From Rhabdornis inornatus (taxonomy: Eukaryota; Chordata; Aves; Passeriformes; Rhabdornithidae): 64,000 bases of DNA. The stretch is taken from contig VWZS01007474.1 in NCBI GenBank assembly GCA_013397075.1, positions 303,501 to 367,500 of the forward strand, given 5' to 3'. The translations under genes and the position numbers were made by a program. Of the stretch, positions 28,461 to 40,500 are shown in pieces. Numbering within the stretch: the stretch's first letter is position 1; every line of letters starts with the position of its first letter. The notes beneath the pieces were generated by a model, which was not told the DNA's origin, did not search any database, and saw only the letters and a program-made list of their open reading frames with translations.

Positions 28461-30704
28461 GGGGTCTTGGTCGTAGGAGAGAGCAGTTGTACTGACCAAC
28501 ACACAGAAGCAGCTTAGCTGTGCCAAAATAATCCGTTAAAAAAATACTGGCGGCAAGAACCGAGTGTGGCACACCCGCCACGACGGGGCTGTAAACTCCG
28601 GGACAGTCCGTGAGGAGCGAGGCCACAGCTCACAGGCACCGGGACCCTCCTCCCCACAATAAATATGGAAAGAGCCAAGTACATAAAACAAGGAATGATC
28701 TCATCGATACAATATCTAAAGTTATTTACAGATCCTGGCTTTGCTTACCATTAATTACACATTTTTTGGACAGGTTCTCTTTCGATCATTTCCTTCATCG
28801 CGAGTAGCTGTTCGTGTGAATCTGCTCCTTTTTGTTTTAGAGGACCTAGTGAGGCACTGCTCACAAATCCCCTCTCTGAGGATGCTCCTGCTTTATTCTG
28901 TTTTTCACACACATTTTTGTGCCATCTCACCCACTGTCTGCTCTCTCCCCTTCCCTGAGGAGATGTCTGCTACCAACAGGAAAGCCTCTTCCCAGCCCAT
29001 CTCCTTTTCCAGCCTGGAAACAAAGCGTGTCACACAAACCCAGACCAACCTGGCCCTGGACAAAGCCACCTTCCTGCAGCTGTCGCCAAGTTCTCTGCCA
29101 AATCCCTGCCTGGACACACCCCAGGCCAGCAGCACCAGTCTCAGCACTGTCCCCAGCACGGCACCTTTCCAGGGGTGACACTAAAGAGTCACAATGCCAC
29201 CACCACCAGCTGCCCCCTCCCTCCAGGAACAGCTCAGGCCACAGCTCACCCCAAAATCCAATGGTTTCAGAGAGGGATATGGCAAAGAAGGCAGAGACTG
29301 CTCTGGGGAGCACAGCAGGGATCCCTCCCTGCCCCAGGCAGCCCCTCAGCAAGGAGAGAACTTCAGCAGCAGGAAAATGCCCCATTTCACTCTGGAAATG
29401 CCATGGGAAGCAGCCCTGACCAGCACAGACCTCCAGCCTCATCACTGTGGAAATGAGAGCACACAATGTTATACCTCAGGTATTCCTCAAACTGCACAGG
29501 CCATGCTCACAACTGGAATTATTTTTAGGAACTGAGCAACCCGATAAATTAAGGGCTATTTCTGTACCTCACTGGGCATGGAGGTGCTGGGGTTGGCTCT
29601 GCAGATGTGCCCAGATGTGCCCAGCAGAGGCAGCTCCTGGAGGGATGGTACAGGGGGTCCTGTCCCTGGGGGTCACCCACCCTCCCCACACCCCCGAGGG
29701 ACAGTCCCTGCAGGTCCTGGGGTGAGCACTCCCCTCCTGGGGTGTGACACCAAGCAGGGTCCTGCCCTGGCTCTAGGACAGGCACTGCTGCTGCCTCAGG
29801 ATCCTGTTTTTAAGGATCGAATGATCCCCTTCAAACACCAAACCCACCTCCAGTAAGGACATTTTGGGTCCTGCAGGTCACTCGCTCCTTTCCCTCGGAA
29901 TAACAGAACTCTGCAATTCCCTGATGGCTGAGCTGGATCAAACACCACGCTGACTCCTCGCCCCAGTTAAGGTCATTAATTCTCTTTAATTCGGACTCCT
30001 GTGAAGAACACTTGCTTTGGGAGTGCTGAGGGAAAAAGAAGAAATTTGGAAATATCCCATCCAGGGGTGGATTTGCAGTTTTCCAGGTGTTTCTGCATTC
30101 AGGAGCCACCTGAGATGGTCCTGACAGAGCCTGGAGTCCCTGTGCTGGGAGAGAAGAGCTGCACAGCCTCAGGGAATCAATCCCTACTTTGTCATGAAAA
30201 ACAGAATAAAGCTGGCTGATCCTGCTTTTAAGGAACTGCCACTTCCATACATATACGGAGCAGAAATTCTGTGGAATGTCAGAAGTTGGAGAAACATGTA
30301 TTTAATAAATAATATAAAATGCTTTTTCTGTTAAAATAGAATTCTCGGGTTTATACCTACAGAGCATAGCAACCTTTACATAAACAAAATAAAGCTGAGT
30401 CTGTGATGATTAGTTTAACACAAAATAAAAATACAATTTAACAATAGTATTAAAACAGCCAATGTTCCATCCACACAATATGTACACCATGGAATAGAAA
30501 CCAACGGGAAACAAAAGTAGATTATCTTGAAACTCCTCAGACATTTGGATATACATATTTTCTCTGTATATTTTAGATACTTTCCTTTTTTTTTTTTACA
30601 ATATTAAAATTAATACTATGCTTTGTCAAAATACGCTTTTCAGATTTTTTCTTTAATTTGCAGAACTGACTCATTCCTTATATTAATCAACACAACTAGA
30701 ATTA

Positions 30705-30710
30705 TTTATT
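30705..30710 (-). terminator. GRK3: Possible proximal GRK3 poly(A) signal
   Basis: AATAAA on the sense strand inside the AT-rich part of the 3' UTR, followed by a TGTGTTG stretch. It would shorten the 3' UTR to about 3.7 kb. The signal is common by chance in AT-rich DNA, so support is weak. Confidence 0.3.
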
Positions 30711-31225
30711 GTCTACTGTACACTTCAAACAGTCCTTCCTCTGGGGATATTTCGGGTGCAAACACCTCAGAGGCGGAGGAGCCGTGTCACTGCCACGTGC
30801 TGGGAGGTGACACCGCCGTGCCAACGGCTGCAGGACATGGATATGGACATGGAATCAAGGAACCTGGTCCTAAAGCTGGCCAGCTGCCAGAGAAAGAGCA
30901 GCTCAGAGCTCTAGAGACTTCACTCCTCATGAGCTGATTCACTGTAAATGGAGGAATGATGATGGAGCCACTCCAGCACCAGGGCTGGTCCTGCTCAGGG
31001 AACACCAACCCCAGAGCTCCTCTGGGCACCAGCAGTGGCCACCATGGGCAGGATCACAATCAAAACGAGCCTTTTTTAGCACAAACCAGCGTTTCCACAT
31101 TGGGCTGCAAACACCTGATTTATCTCCAAGCCAAATCCAACCTCACAATTTAATTTCTGCTTTTTCCCCCTTTGATAGAAGTGGGAGAGGAAAATCTTCC
31201 ACTGGGTTTTTAAAGAGGAGGTGCT

Positions 31226-31315
31226 GAATCACAGAATCATGGAATATCCTGAGCTGGAAGGGACCCGCAAGGATCATCAGAGTCCAACTCCTGGCCCTGC
31301 TCAGGGCAGCCCCAA
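31226..31315 (-). mobile_element. CR1 LINE tail fragment in GRK3 3' UTR
   Basis: ATCACAGAATCATGGAATAT, GAGCTGGAAGGGACCCGCAA and AGTCCAACTCCTGGCCCTGC, a CR1 subtype tail. Confidence 0.9.
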
Positions 31316-32567
31316 GAATTAAGAAATTAAGGAAAACTCGAATGTGACTAAGCCAAGGTCTGTCCCTGAAGCTGCTCCCTCCCTCCCTACCTGCCAGGCT
31401 TCCTTTCCCAGACACACTTTCAGCTATTATTAGCCAGCTCCAAGATTTTTTGAAGCCTGCTGGGGGGTGGGGGAACATACCAGGAATGTCAATCCCAGCT
31501 GGATCCACTCCAGCATTACCCCAGCTTGTCTCACAGCAGCACTTTGGGAAGAACCCGTGAGCCTGCAGCCGAGGCTCTGCTGGACCAGGGACAAGAACAC
31601 AAAAAGCTCAAACAAGCTAAGAGGAAGAAGATTTACACTTGGAGTAGTGGATGGCCAACACTTGGATGAAGAATTGAAAAAAAAAAACAACACAAAAAAC
31701 ACCCCACAGTGAACATGCCTTTAACAGTTTCATGAATTTGCAAAATAATTAGCAAATAAATGAGGGATACTAAAGACACAGCCAATGACCCTCCTGCAAA
31801 CCAACACCACCAGGAATCTTTGTCCAAAACAAAAACATCAGAGACTCTGGTTCCTACACCCAGAAGGAGCAGTCTGGAGCAGTATCCAGGATTTTCTGGT
31901 TTGGAGGGTGCAATTCCAGCTCTCCCTCCACACCAGCACATCCAGTCACTTCCACACGGAGCCCCATTTCTTACTGGGATCCCACCTTCATTCAGGAGTT
32001 TGTCACTGGTGATAACCTCTCCTCTCCTAGCTTCACAGTTAGATACAAGTCACAAAAATAAAGCTATTTTCAACTGTCAATAAATCAGCTGGCTAAAGAA
32101 ATCCAAATCTTTTCCTGCCCCTCCCACTGGAGGTTGGATGAGGCAGCAAGGACCATGATAATGAGGATATTCCAGGGCCATCCCAACTCCATCACATTCC
32201 AAAATAGATGTATTTCCCTAAGTCAATACACAGCCTTCATTTCATATAAAATCTCTGGGTTTGAGGCACAATTTCCCAGCTGATGACCTGCTCCTCCCTC
32301 ATTGACACGGGAATCTGCTGACAGGGAGTGAGAGTGAAATTCAGCCATGGAAAATAACTGAAGGAGAAGAATGGAACTGAGCAGGGACTAAGAAAGTAAA
32401 AACAAGTTACACAAGAACTGTGAGAAGGTTTTAACACCATCTGAGGGCTTTCTTCTAAATCAAGGAGAAAAATACGAGCACTGCATGGTATTGTAGGGAA
32501 AGCTGAATCACAGCCAGCAGGATGAGACATTTTCTATCCCAAACACTTTTTAAATACCACACAAATA

Positions 32568-32645
32568 ATCGTGGAATCATTTTAGGTTGGAAAAGACCTC
32601 CAAGATCATCAAGTCCAACATTTGACCAATCACCTCTGACACTGC
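32568..32645 (-). mobile_element. CR1-like tail fragment in GRK3 3' UTR
   Basis: GGTTGGAAAAGACCTCCAAG then ATCATCAAGTCCAAC, as in a second CR1 subtype. Confidence 0.85.
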
Positions 32646-34429
32646 TCCTTGCAGAGGAGCTGAGATGCCCAACAGGCATGACAGAGAGGCTGGTACTGTT
32701 TATATAGAATAATTTGTAAAATAAATGAGGGGGGGGGGGAAATCACTGAAAGGAACCACTGACGCACAGGGGGTATTTTCCAGAACACATTTTCCCTTTG
32801 ATGCAGCCCCAGGTGGTCAGCTAGGATTTGCACAAGCTCTGCAGCAAACCCAGCTCCCATGCAGAAGCAAACAGAGGCACTCTTACTACTTTTCTCCAAG
32901 GAACTCTGTGGTGATCTGACAGCCACACACGCTCAACAAACCACGCACAAATTCTGCTCCCACTTACACAGGCACAACTCCACTGTCTTCAGGGACTGTG
33001 AGAGTTGTACTTCTGTAGCTGGGAAGAAAAATCTTCTCTAAGCTGTTCACTAAATTGGAAAAAAAGTTTAAGTTCAGCCTGACCTCTCTCTTACAAACCA
33101 GCACAGCACCCAGGGCAAGGCGCGGCTTGAAGCTGTGGGACAGCTCAGGATTAGAGCTTTCCTTCAGCAAGACTTTGCACCCAACACACCTGATGCCTCA
33201 GTTAGAATTAACACAAACCTGGCATTTGATCAGCTTGTTCTGCCATTTCCACACTCGGTTTTCGCACACTACTTTCACTGTGGGCAGTCTGAACTCTTCA
33301 GAACACAAAATGAGAGATCCTTTCCCAAGCCGAGCTGTGATATGTGCACAAACCTCCTGGGCCGGGCTCCAGGGGGAACTGGGGATTTCTGGGGATTTCT
33401 ATGCTATGGGAACACACCTGTGTACAGCAGAGGAGGATCCCGAGTCCCAGGACTGAGGAGTGATCCGGGATACGTACCGAGGTACCCACACACACTGGAA
33501 CCCAGCACATGCTCTAGAATGCACCGGGTTTGAATCATTTCTTTTTAATTTTTTAAAAAGTGCAGTTGACCTGAAATGGAAAAGAACTGTCTTTTATGTT
33601 CACTGTAAACTTGTCAAAAGGAATCTGCTCTTTAAAAACTGTGCTAAAATAGTCAATTTATACAACAGAGCACTAGATGAAGCTACCATAAATTCCTCTT
33701 CACCAATTATTACTCTATTGTGTCAGTTATAGTACTGCATATACGTAGAAGAAGCAAAACGGTGGTAGCTACTATTAGTGAGTACAACAAACCCAGGGAA
33801 TAATTCGAGTTCAACGCTCCCATGAAGTAGCAATAACATTTAAACCACAGGACAGTTAGAATTCAGTACTTTGAAGTGCATCAGAGTCACACTGTTGATC
33901 ATCAGCAGTATGGAGCAAAGGTTATCAGAGAGTTCAGCAGTAATGGTCGGGAAGGACACGGCAACACGACAGAGTGAGGGGCACCCACCACGGCCAGGCG
34001 GCAGCTCCGGCTCCGTCCGTGTCACCACGGGAGTGTCACCCAGCCAGCAGCACCCGTGCCACCCCCAGCACACCGAGAGAGGGCACGGCAGGGGAGAAAA
34101 AAAAAACCAAAAAAAAAAACCAAAAAAAAACCTCTTCCTTCCATCAGTAGTTCCAGAGGGACGGAGCTCAGCCGGGCCCCGCCGGGGAGCAAGGAGCAGC
34201 CTCTCCGCTTGGTGACTTCCAGCGCTGCCACAGGGGCAGGGTGTCCCCACCCCTGCCACCCTCCGCAGACAGAGTCCTGACGTGATCCCACGCTGTAAAC
34301 ATGGAATGAATTCCTCCTCTCCCGGGCACATCCCGCGGCCAGGACTGCACAAAGTTCGTTCACAAGGATTCTGGGACGCTCTGCAGGGTCACCAAGCAGC
34401 TCTCCCTGTGGGAACGTGGTCGGTGTCTC

Positions 34430-34591
34430 CTACAGCCCATTGCTGTTCCTGTGGCTGAGCGGGGGCTTCGAGAGCTCTACGACCGTGGAGCGCGATTTAT
34501 TGAGGAACTTTGGAGCCCGGCGCAGCAACCTCTGGGCCTCGGTGAAAGCTTCTGTCAGCTCTTTTTTCCACTGAACAAACTCGGGGTCGCT
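34430..34591 (-). CDS. GRK3: GRK3 exon 21: last coding segment and stop
   Basis: 53 codons and TAG (stop at 34430-34432): [20 protein letters not shown], then [20 protein letters not shown], then [14 protein letters not shown]-terminal PH helix with the G-beta-gamma-binding region. This tail identifies GRK3 rather than GRK2. The exon continues as the 3' UTR. Confidence 0.97.
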   Translation of the reverse strand, partial: SDPEFVQWKKELTEAFTEAQRLLRRAPKFLNKSRSTVVELSKPPLSHRNSNGL

Positions 34592-37500
34592 CTGCAAGAG
34601 ACACAGAAGCAGTTTGGCACTTCATCCTACACGGTCAACAGCGTCTTCTCCCTCAGACAGCACTTTAGGGAAGTTATTTTAATTTTCCCAACTTTGGGTA
34701 TTGCCCATGTGCAGCCCTTAGCTTCTCCATCGCCCCAGCAAAGGCTGGTACAATGTTTTGAGGACTTGAGCACCCCCCCCTTCCACACATGAGCTCCAGC
34801 AGCTCCTCACAGTGAGACATGAGCCAACGAGGCCCTTGGAGCACACAGAGCTTGAGAAGTTTGGGAGTTTTTAGCTATTTAATAACCTGAGCTCGTTTTG
34901 TCCCAAACACCACTGAAATCCATGGCAGGAACTGGCACAGCTGCAGGTTTCCTGCCTTCAAAATTCGAGTGTGATAAACAGCTCTGCTTCACTAAGTGCC
35001 TTAATTAACATGCAACAGCATGACCTGAAAAACTTGTCAATTTTTTATCATATGCAAAACAATCTGATCAAGTTATCAAAAATCAAGTCTTACCTCACAC
35101 TGTAGGACAAACTGTTTTCCTCCTTTAATTCTCAGTAAGATGCATTTCTTATCTTTAATTTGTGTTTCTTCAACAGATACTATTTGCTCCATTGTCAGCA
35201 GGTTTTGCTGCAGTATTTGCAAAAGAGCAGAGAATTAATTGAAAAAAAATGCTGTTGCCCATCAAATAAAGCCACTATCTCACTTTCCTGGACTATCTAC
35301 ATGAATTAAGTGATGAACATTAAGAGTCATTACACAAACATTTATTTCTGAAGGCTGGGTCATGAACTAAAGATAGATAATAAGGTAAGAGAGAGATTTA
35401 CAAGGGGCTTGGTTGTTTCAATAGTGACAATGAAATATCAGCTCTAAAAGCCAGTAATGACAGCATGAAATAAGAATCTACAAATAGGTGTGTCTGCAAA
35501 CAGAATATTCACTATTTTCCCTCAAGAGCTGCATATCATTTGATGCATTTTTCAAGCATTAGTGTTATTACCAAAAAAAAAAGCCAATTTCACTATTTCA
35601 AAGAGCTGAAAGGGAATATTTCAGCACTGAATACTTACAAAGAGAACATATACAGCAGTGTGCAGGAAAACTCTCCCTATGGACTGCAGAGGACACAATG
35701 TCTTAAATTCCAAATGCTTCCTCAACTTAAATATACAAATTATCTGCCCTGCACGTGAGCACAGCTGGGCTACACTACAGCCACTATAGCATTTTCTTGG
35801 AAATAAAATGCTATAGCATTTGTCACCTTACCAGCTTGTGTTTTTTTGTATAAATAGTCCAGAGGTCCTAAATGAAAAACAACACCATCAACTACCAAAA
35901 TCCTTTAAAAAAAACACAACAAAACAGAGCAAACAGGTTTCTCAAGTCAACTTTATGTCTCCTCTGTGCAGTGTAAGCTACCCATCAAGTGAGACTTGAG
36001 AGAAGTGACTCAAATCCACTGGGCTTTTACTCAGAGAGAACTCCTTCCCAGGAGAACTCCAGGTGTGTCCCACCTCCACCTGCCTTCCACCAGAGCTCCC
36101 CAAGCCCCTCACTCACCCGGGACTCTCCTTCTCCTCGCCACTCCAGCCGGTTGGGGAAGAGGTAAAAGTAACGCCGCTGCCACTGAGTAAGGAAAGGGTT
36201 CCCCAGCTTGAGCATGTACCCATGCATGATACAGTCCTTCCCCAGGGCATAATCTAAACCAAGAGGAGATGTTAGCAAAGTGACAGAAGGTGCAGGCAAA
36301 AGCATTCTGAGTGAGCTCTGTGCCCAGGGGACAGAGCTCTAGAGCTGCTGTGCCCTCGGCAGGTACAGATCACACACACAGCCCCACTTCTGCCCTAACT
36401 ACACAGCTGCTGTGGCTGCAGAGCAGGGAACAAGGACAGGACTTGGCTTTTAAAGAAGTATCTCACTGGAAGAGGTTATTAAAAGCACTGGATGTTGCTC
36501 CCCAAAGTCTGGGGGTTTGATGGAACACCCCTGTGCAAGCTGCAGTTTGCTGTGCAAAACCTCCTGGGGCCCTTCCCAGCTCCTGGGCAGGAAATCGAAC
36601 CCCAGAGTATGGGAAGGTGGGGAGGCCCTGGCACAGAGTGCCCAGAGAAGCTGTGGCTGCCCCTGGATCCCTGGAAGTGTCCAAGGCCAGGTTGGACAGG
36701 GCTTGGAGCAACCTGGGACAGTGGAAGGTGTCCCTGCCCATGGAAGTGGGGTGGAACTGGACAGGCTTTAAGGTCCTTTCCAACCCAAACTATTCCAGGA
36801 CTCTATGATTCCATGAATCTCTTTCCAAAGCTTGACGTCATCACTCAGCATTTCAAAACATTAAGAAAAATCTTAAGCAACATGACAGCAATTAAACGAA
36901 TCCTAACGATTTCCAGGAATGACAGCAGTGGGAGTCTGTGGAACTCCAAACCCAGGAATTACTACCTAGCAGCAAAAGATGAGAGAAGTGTAAGGACAGA
37001 TTACCTTCCTCGTGGCCAAGCTGCTTATTTTTAGCCCTTTTTCTGGCCTCAATTTTATCTGTGTCTGCATTTACTGCATCATAAACAGTTTCTGCTACTT
37101 CTTGCTGCCAACGCTCCGATATTACCAGAGGGAAGTTCTTATATAACTCCTGGTCACTATCAAGCAACTTGCAAGAGAAAAACAACAAAAAACCCATCAT
37201 TTTAATAACTTTCACTATTCTTATCCCCCAGTTAATAGTTACCCATGCAACAGTATTATTTTACAAGATGGATTGAACTCAAACCTTCACAGAACAAACA
37301 GATGCAAGCAAGAGAAGCACAGACACTAATTTAAGCAAAGATATTAATTTATGTGCAGAGAACAGGCCACCTGCTCAAGACTTGTTTGGTTTGATAGCTC
37401 CAAAATCTTCACTCAACACTGCCCCATAATGCTCTCCAGACACTGAAATAATTACTCCAATGTAAGCACCAGTATTCTTAACTTTGTTGCACAAAAACTT

Positions 37501-40500
37501 CCTCAGCACAAAAACTCCATGAATAAGTGAAAAGATACCTCTTCCACAGCAATGCCTTCCACACTTCCACAGCTTGGCTTTATATTCTTAATAATTAACC
37601 CTCAGAATTCATCAGCATGTGCTGCAGATCTCAATTTTATTGGTATAAGGATTCTTTTCTCCACTAATCCTTTGAGTACTTAAACTGAATGGCACTGAAG
37701 AAAATTAGGAACAAATTCCTTCATGAAAAGGGTTTGTCCAGCACTGAGCAGGGCAGTGGTGGAGTGCCCATCCCTGGAGGGGTTTAAAGCTGTGTGGAGC
37801 TGCAGGAGCAGCTTAATTCCCCTACTGCAGTTAGGCCAGACACTCCTGGAATAGATATTCTCCTCATTTTCAGAGATCCATGCCATATCCCAGCAGGAAA
37901 ATACACACCCAGAAGATCTCTCTGGAATTGCAGGGATTCCCTGCGAGGCAGGGGGAACAGCCACAGGCATCCCCTGCTGCCTCCCCCCTTGCAACCCCAA
38001 ACATGCTCTTCTTGGGGCCACTCTGCAGGATAAATACAATCCCAGGGACCAGGGAGGAGAGCAAGGGGTTCACACTGTGAACTGTACTCGCTGGCAGCTG
38101 ACTCAGGCAGGAACCCTCCTGTCCCCTCTGGACACCTGTGACACCCAGCAGGGCTGTGCTACCCCTCCCTGACTCACCCCCAAGGGTAAATTTATCCATG
38201 GGCAGCCTGAGCTATGAGATTCTGAGATCAAACTGGAGATGACACAGCACTGACCTGCTGGTGATTCACACTCCATGACAGGATTTCTCACTAAATCATG
38301 TTGCTGACAATATCTGATCCCCTCAAGAAATCAAAAGACCACTCGGTTCCTCCTTGCAAAATGTTCCTCTGAATTCTGGCATTGCAGAATTACAGGAGAC
38401 TGGAATCCTGCCAGGCTAACATTGATGCTGAAGATGTGGAATTTTCTGGGATAAAGAACATCCTGGGCTCTCTGCACTTTTCTGTGCCAACTTCTGTCAC
38501 CACAGCAGGTGACACTGACAGACGAGCTCCCTTTTAAGCTCAGTGAGTACTTAATGGGGCTTTTTGCTTATAAAGTTTAGAATAATTAGTTTCCCTCCTG
38601 ACTCACTTCTATAAGAACAAGAACGAGGCCTGTTCTACTGCAGAAATGGGTGATGGAAACAATGAAGGGCACTGACCCAAGCCCTGCTGTCCCAAAGTCC
38701 CAGGGAAACTTCAGAGAGTGGAGGAATTCACAGGGGGGTCACCCCCTTCATCGGAAAGGGGCCAGCAGCTCTAACTTCTCTCTTTTTTTATATAATTTAT
38801 ATTCTTTTCATTACATTTTGGATAATAGCAGAACCTGCAATATTTTAACCACTTTTCCAACTTACGATTGCCATTATTAACACAGTTTGTAATTCTTAAG
38901 AGTTTTCCCCAGCACTCTCTGACCACTCAACTATTAAAATAAGCTTTAACTCCATTTCTGCAAGCTACCAGAAATAAATCCCAACTTTTAAAACACAAAC
39001 CATAAGGTATCCCTGAAAATCTGAGGCTTTCCCAATTGTTTCCTGACCATTTGAAACATTTCCTCTATCACATAAAACTTTTGCTAAGAAAGTAGATTTC
39101 AGCTAATCTAAAAACATGAGGACTTGGCAAACAACAACAAACAGGGAACCAGCCCAAGGTACCAGCATGGACTGATTTTCCCAGCCTGAAGGAATTCCTT
39201 GCACATCCAGAGCCCTGAAGCAAAGGAATGCCAGACACACATGGAAAGCCAAGCACAGCAGTCCCAGTGCCACCCTCCACCACTGAGAGTTGGGTACCTT
39301 AATGCCTTTAGTGTCCTCTTCATCAAAGGAGCCAATATCAAAAGCATCTGCTGCATTGACTTCTCCCCGGGGAGGAATCAAGGGGGGAGGGTACTAGAAA
39401 TTAAAATCAGCATCATTAAAGACAAATTAATGGGCATTATTTAACTCCATTCTGTAGTCATGCACAACCTATTTTTTGTGTATTTTTTGCACAGATTACA
39501 CCTGACTGTGCCAGAGCATCCCCCCCTTGGAATTAAACTTCAGCGCAAAATTGTTGGCACTTCTTTTAATCAGAGCTCCTTCAAAAATTTGGGGATAAAA
39601 CTCCCCAGTTTAGAGACAGCAAAGAAAAGGAAACCATGCAGTCATTTGAGCCTGGAAATGTAATAACTCACTCTTAACAATCAGGAAGATCTGTAGTAAT
39701 GAATATTCATTAACAACCTCCCTGTATTTGTGTGATTGAGCACTTGTGCTGGGCATTGTGACCCTCAAGTTTTCTGTTCAGTACCTGTTTGGGTTTATTT
39801 TCCTTTTACTGCTTTACCAAGTCAGCTAAAATTACTGTCTTCGTCCTTTACCTTCTGTAAATAGACTTGCTGCCAATCAATGCCTTTGAAGAAAGGATGT
39901 TCCTTTACTTCTTGTGCGCTGCAAAACAGAAGTGACTGAAATCAACAAATGAAGGGGCTTTTCAAGTATATGCAAGGAATACAAAGCCTTCAAAGGTCAC
40001 ATTTCTATCACTTGAGAACATTGGGGAAACGTTCTTTTTTGCAATAAAAACTTAAGAATTCCTCAGTAAACAACAGGAGAGAAGATTTTCATGTGGAAAC
40101 ATTTGGAACAGCGCTCTAGGGCTGGCAGGCAAGAACTCCTGATGGCACTCCATCATTTCCAACAGCAAAAAATGTTCCTGTGCTGTCACAATCCCGACAC
40201 CGATCTGGGTCAGATCCCAAACCCCAACCCTTTGGCAGATTCACCAATCACTGCTTGTAAATAACCAGATTACTCCACACCATCTCAAATTATACAAATT
40301 TTATGGGAAAATAATCAACTGCTCTTGTTATGCCCCAAGGAAAAGCAATCTCAGGCCATTATCAAAGAGGGCTCTGAGACAAAAACTTGGAGATTCCTCT
40401 GAATCTCCCACTGGAACTGGAGCCAGCCCCAGCTTAGGTGTGACCATCAGCTACCTGTTATCACACATCCCAATGGTTTCTCAACAGTTGTTTACTCCTC

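Larger units (their letters stand above)
28440..34429 (-). other. GRK3: GRK3 3' untranslated region (about 6 kb, inferred extent)
   Basis: No splice-supported coding sequence is seen from the stop codon to the poly(A) signal at 28455-28460. It is AT-rich from about 30.2 kb rightwards, with T-rich tracts on the sense strand near 34100-34133 and 30588-30598 and two CR1 fragments (31226-31315, 32568-32645). A second AATAAA at 30705-30710 could give a shorter form. As I recall, the human GRK3 mRNA also has a long 3' UTR. The full extent needs RNA evidence. Confidence 0.6.
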
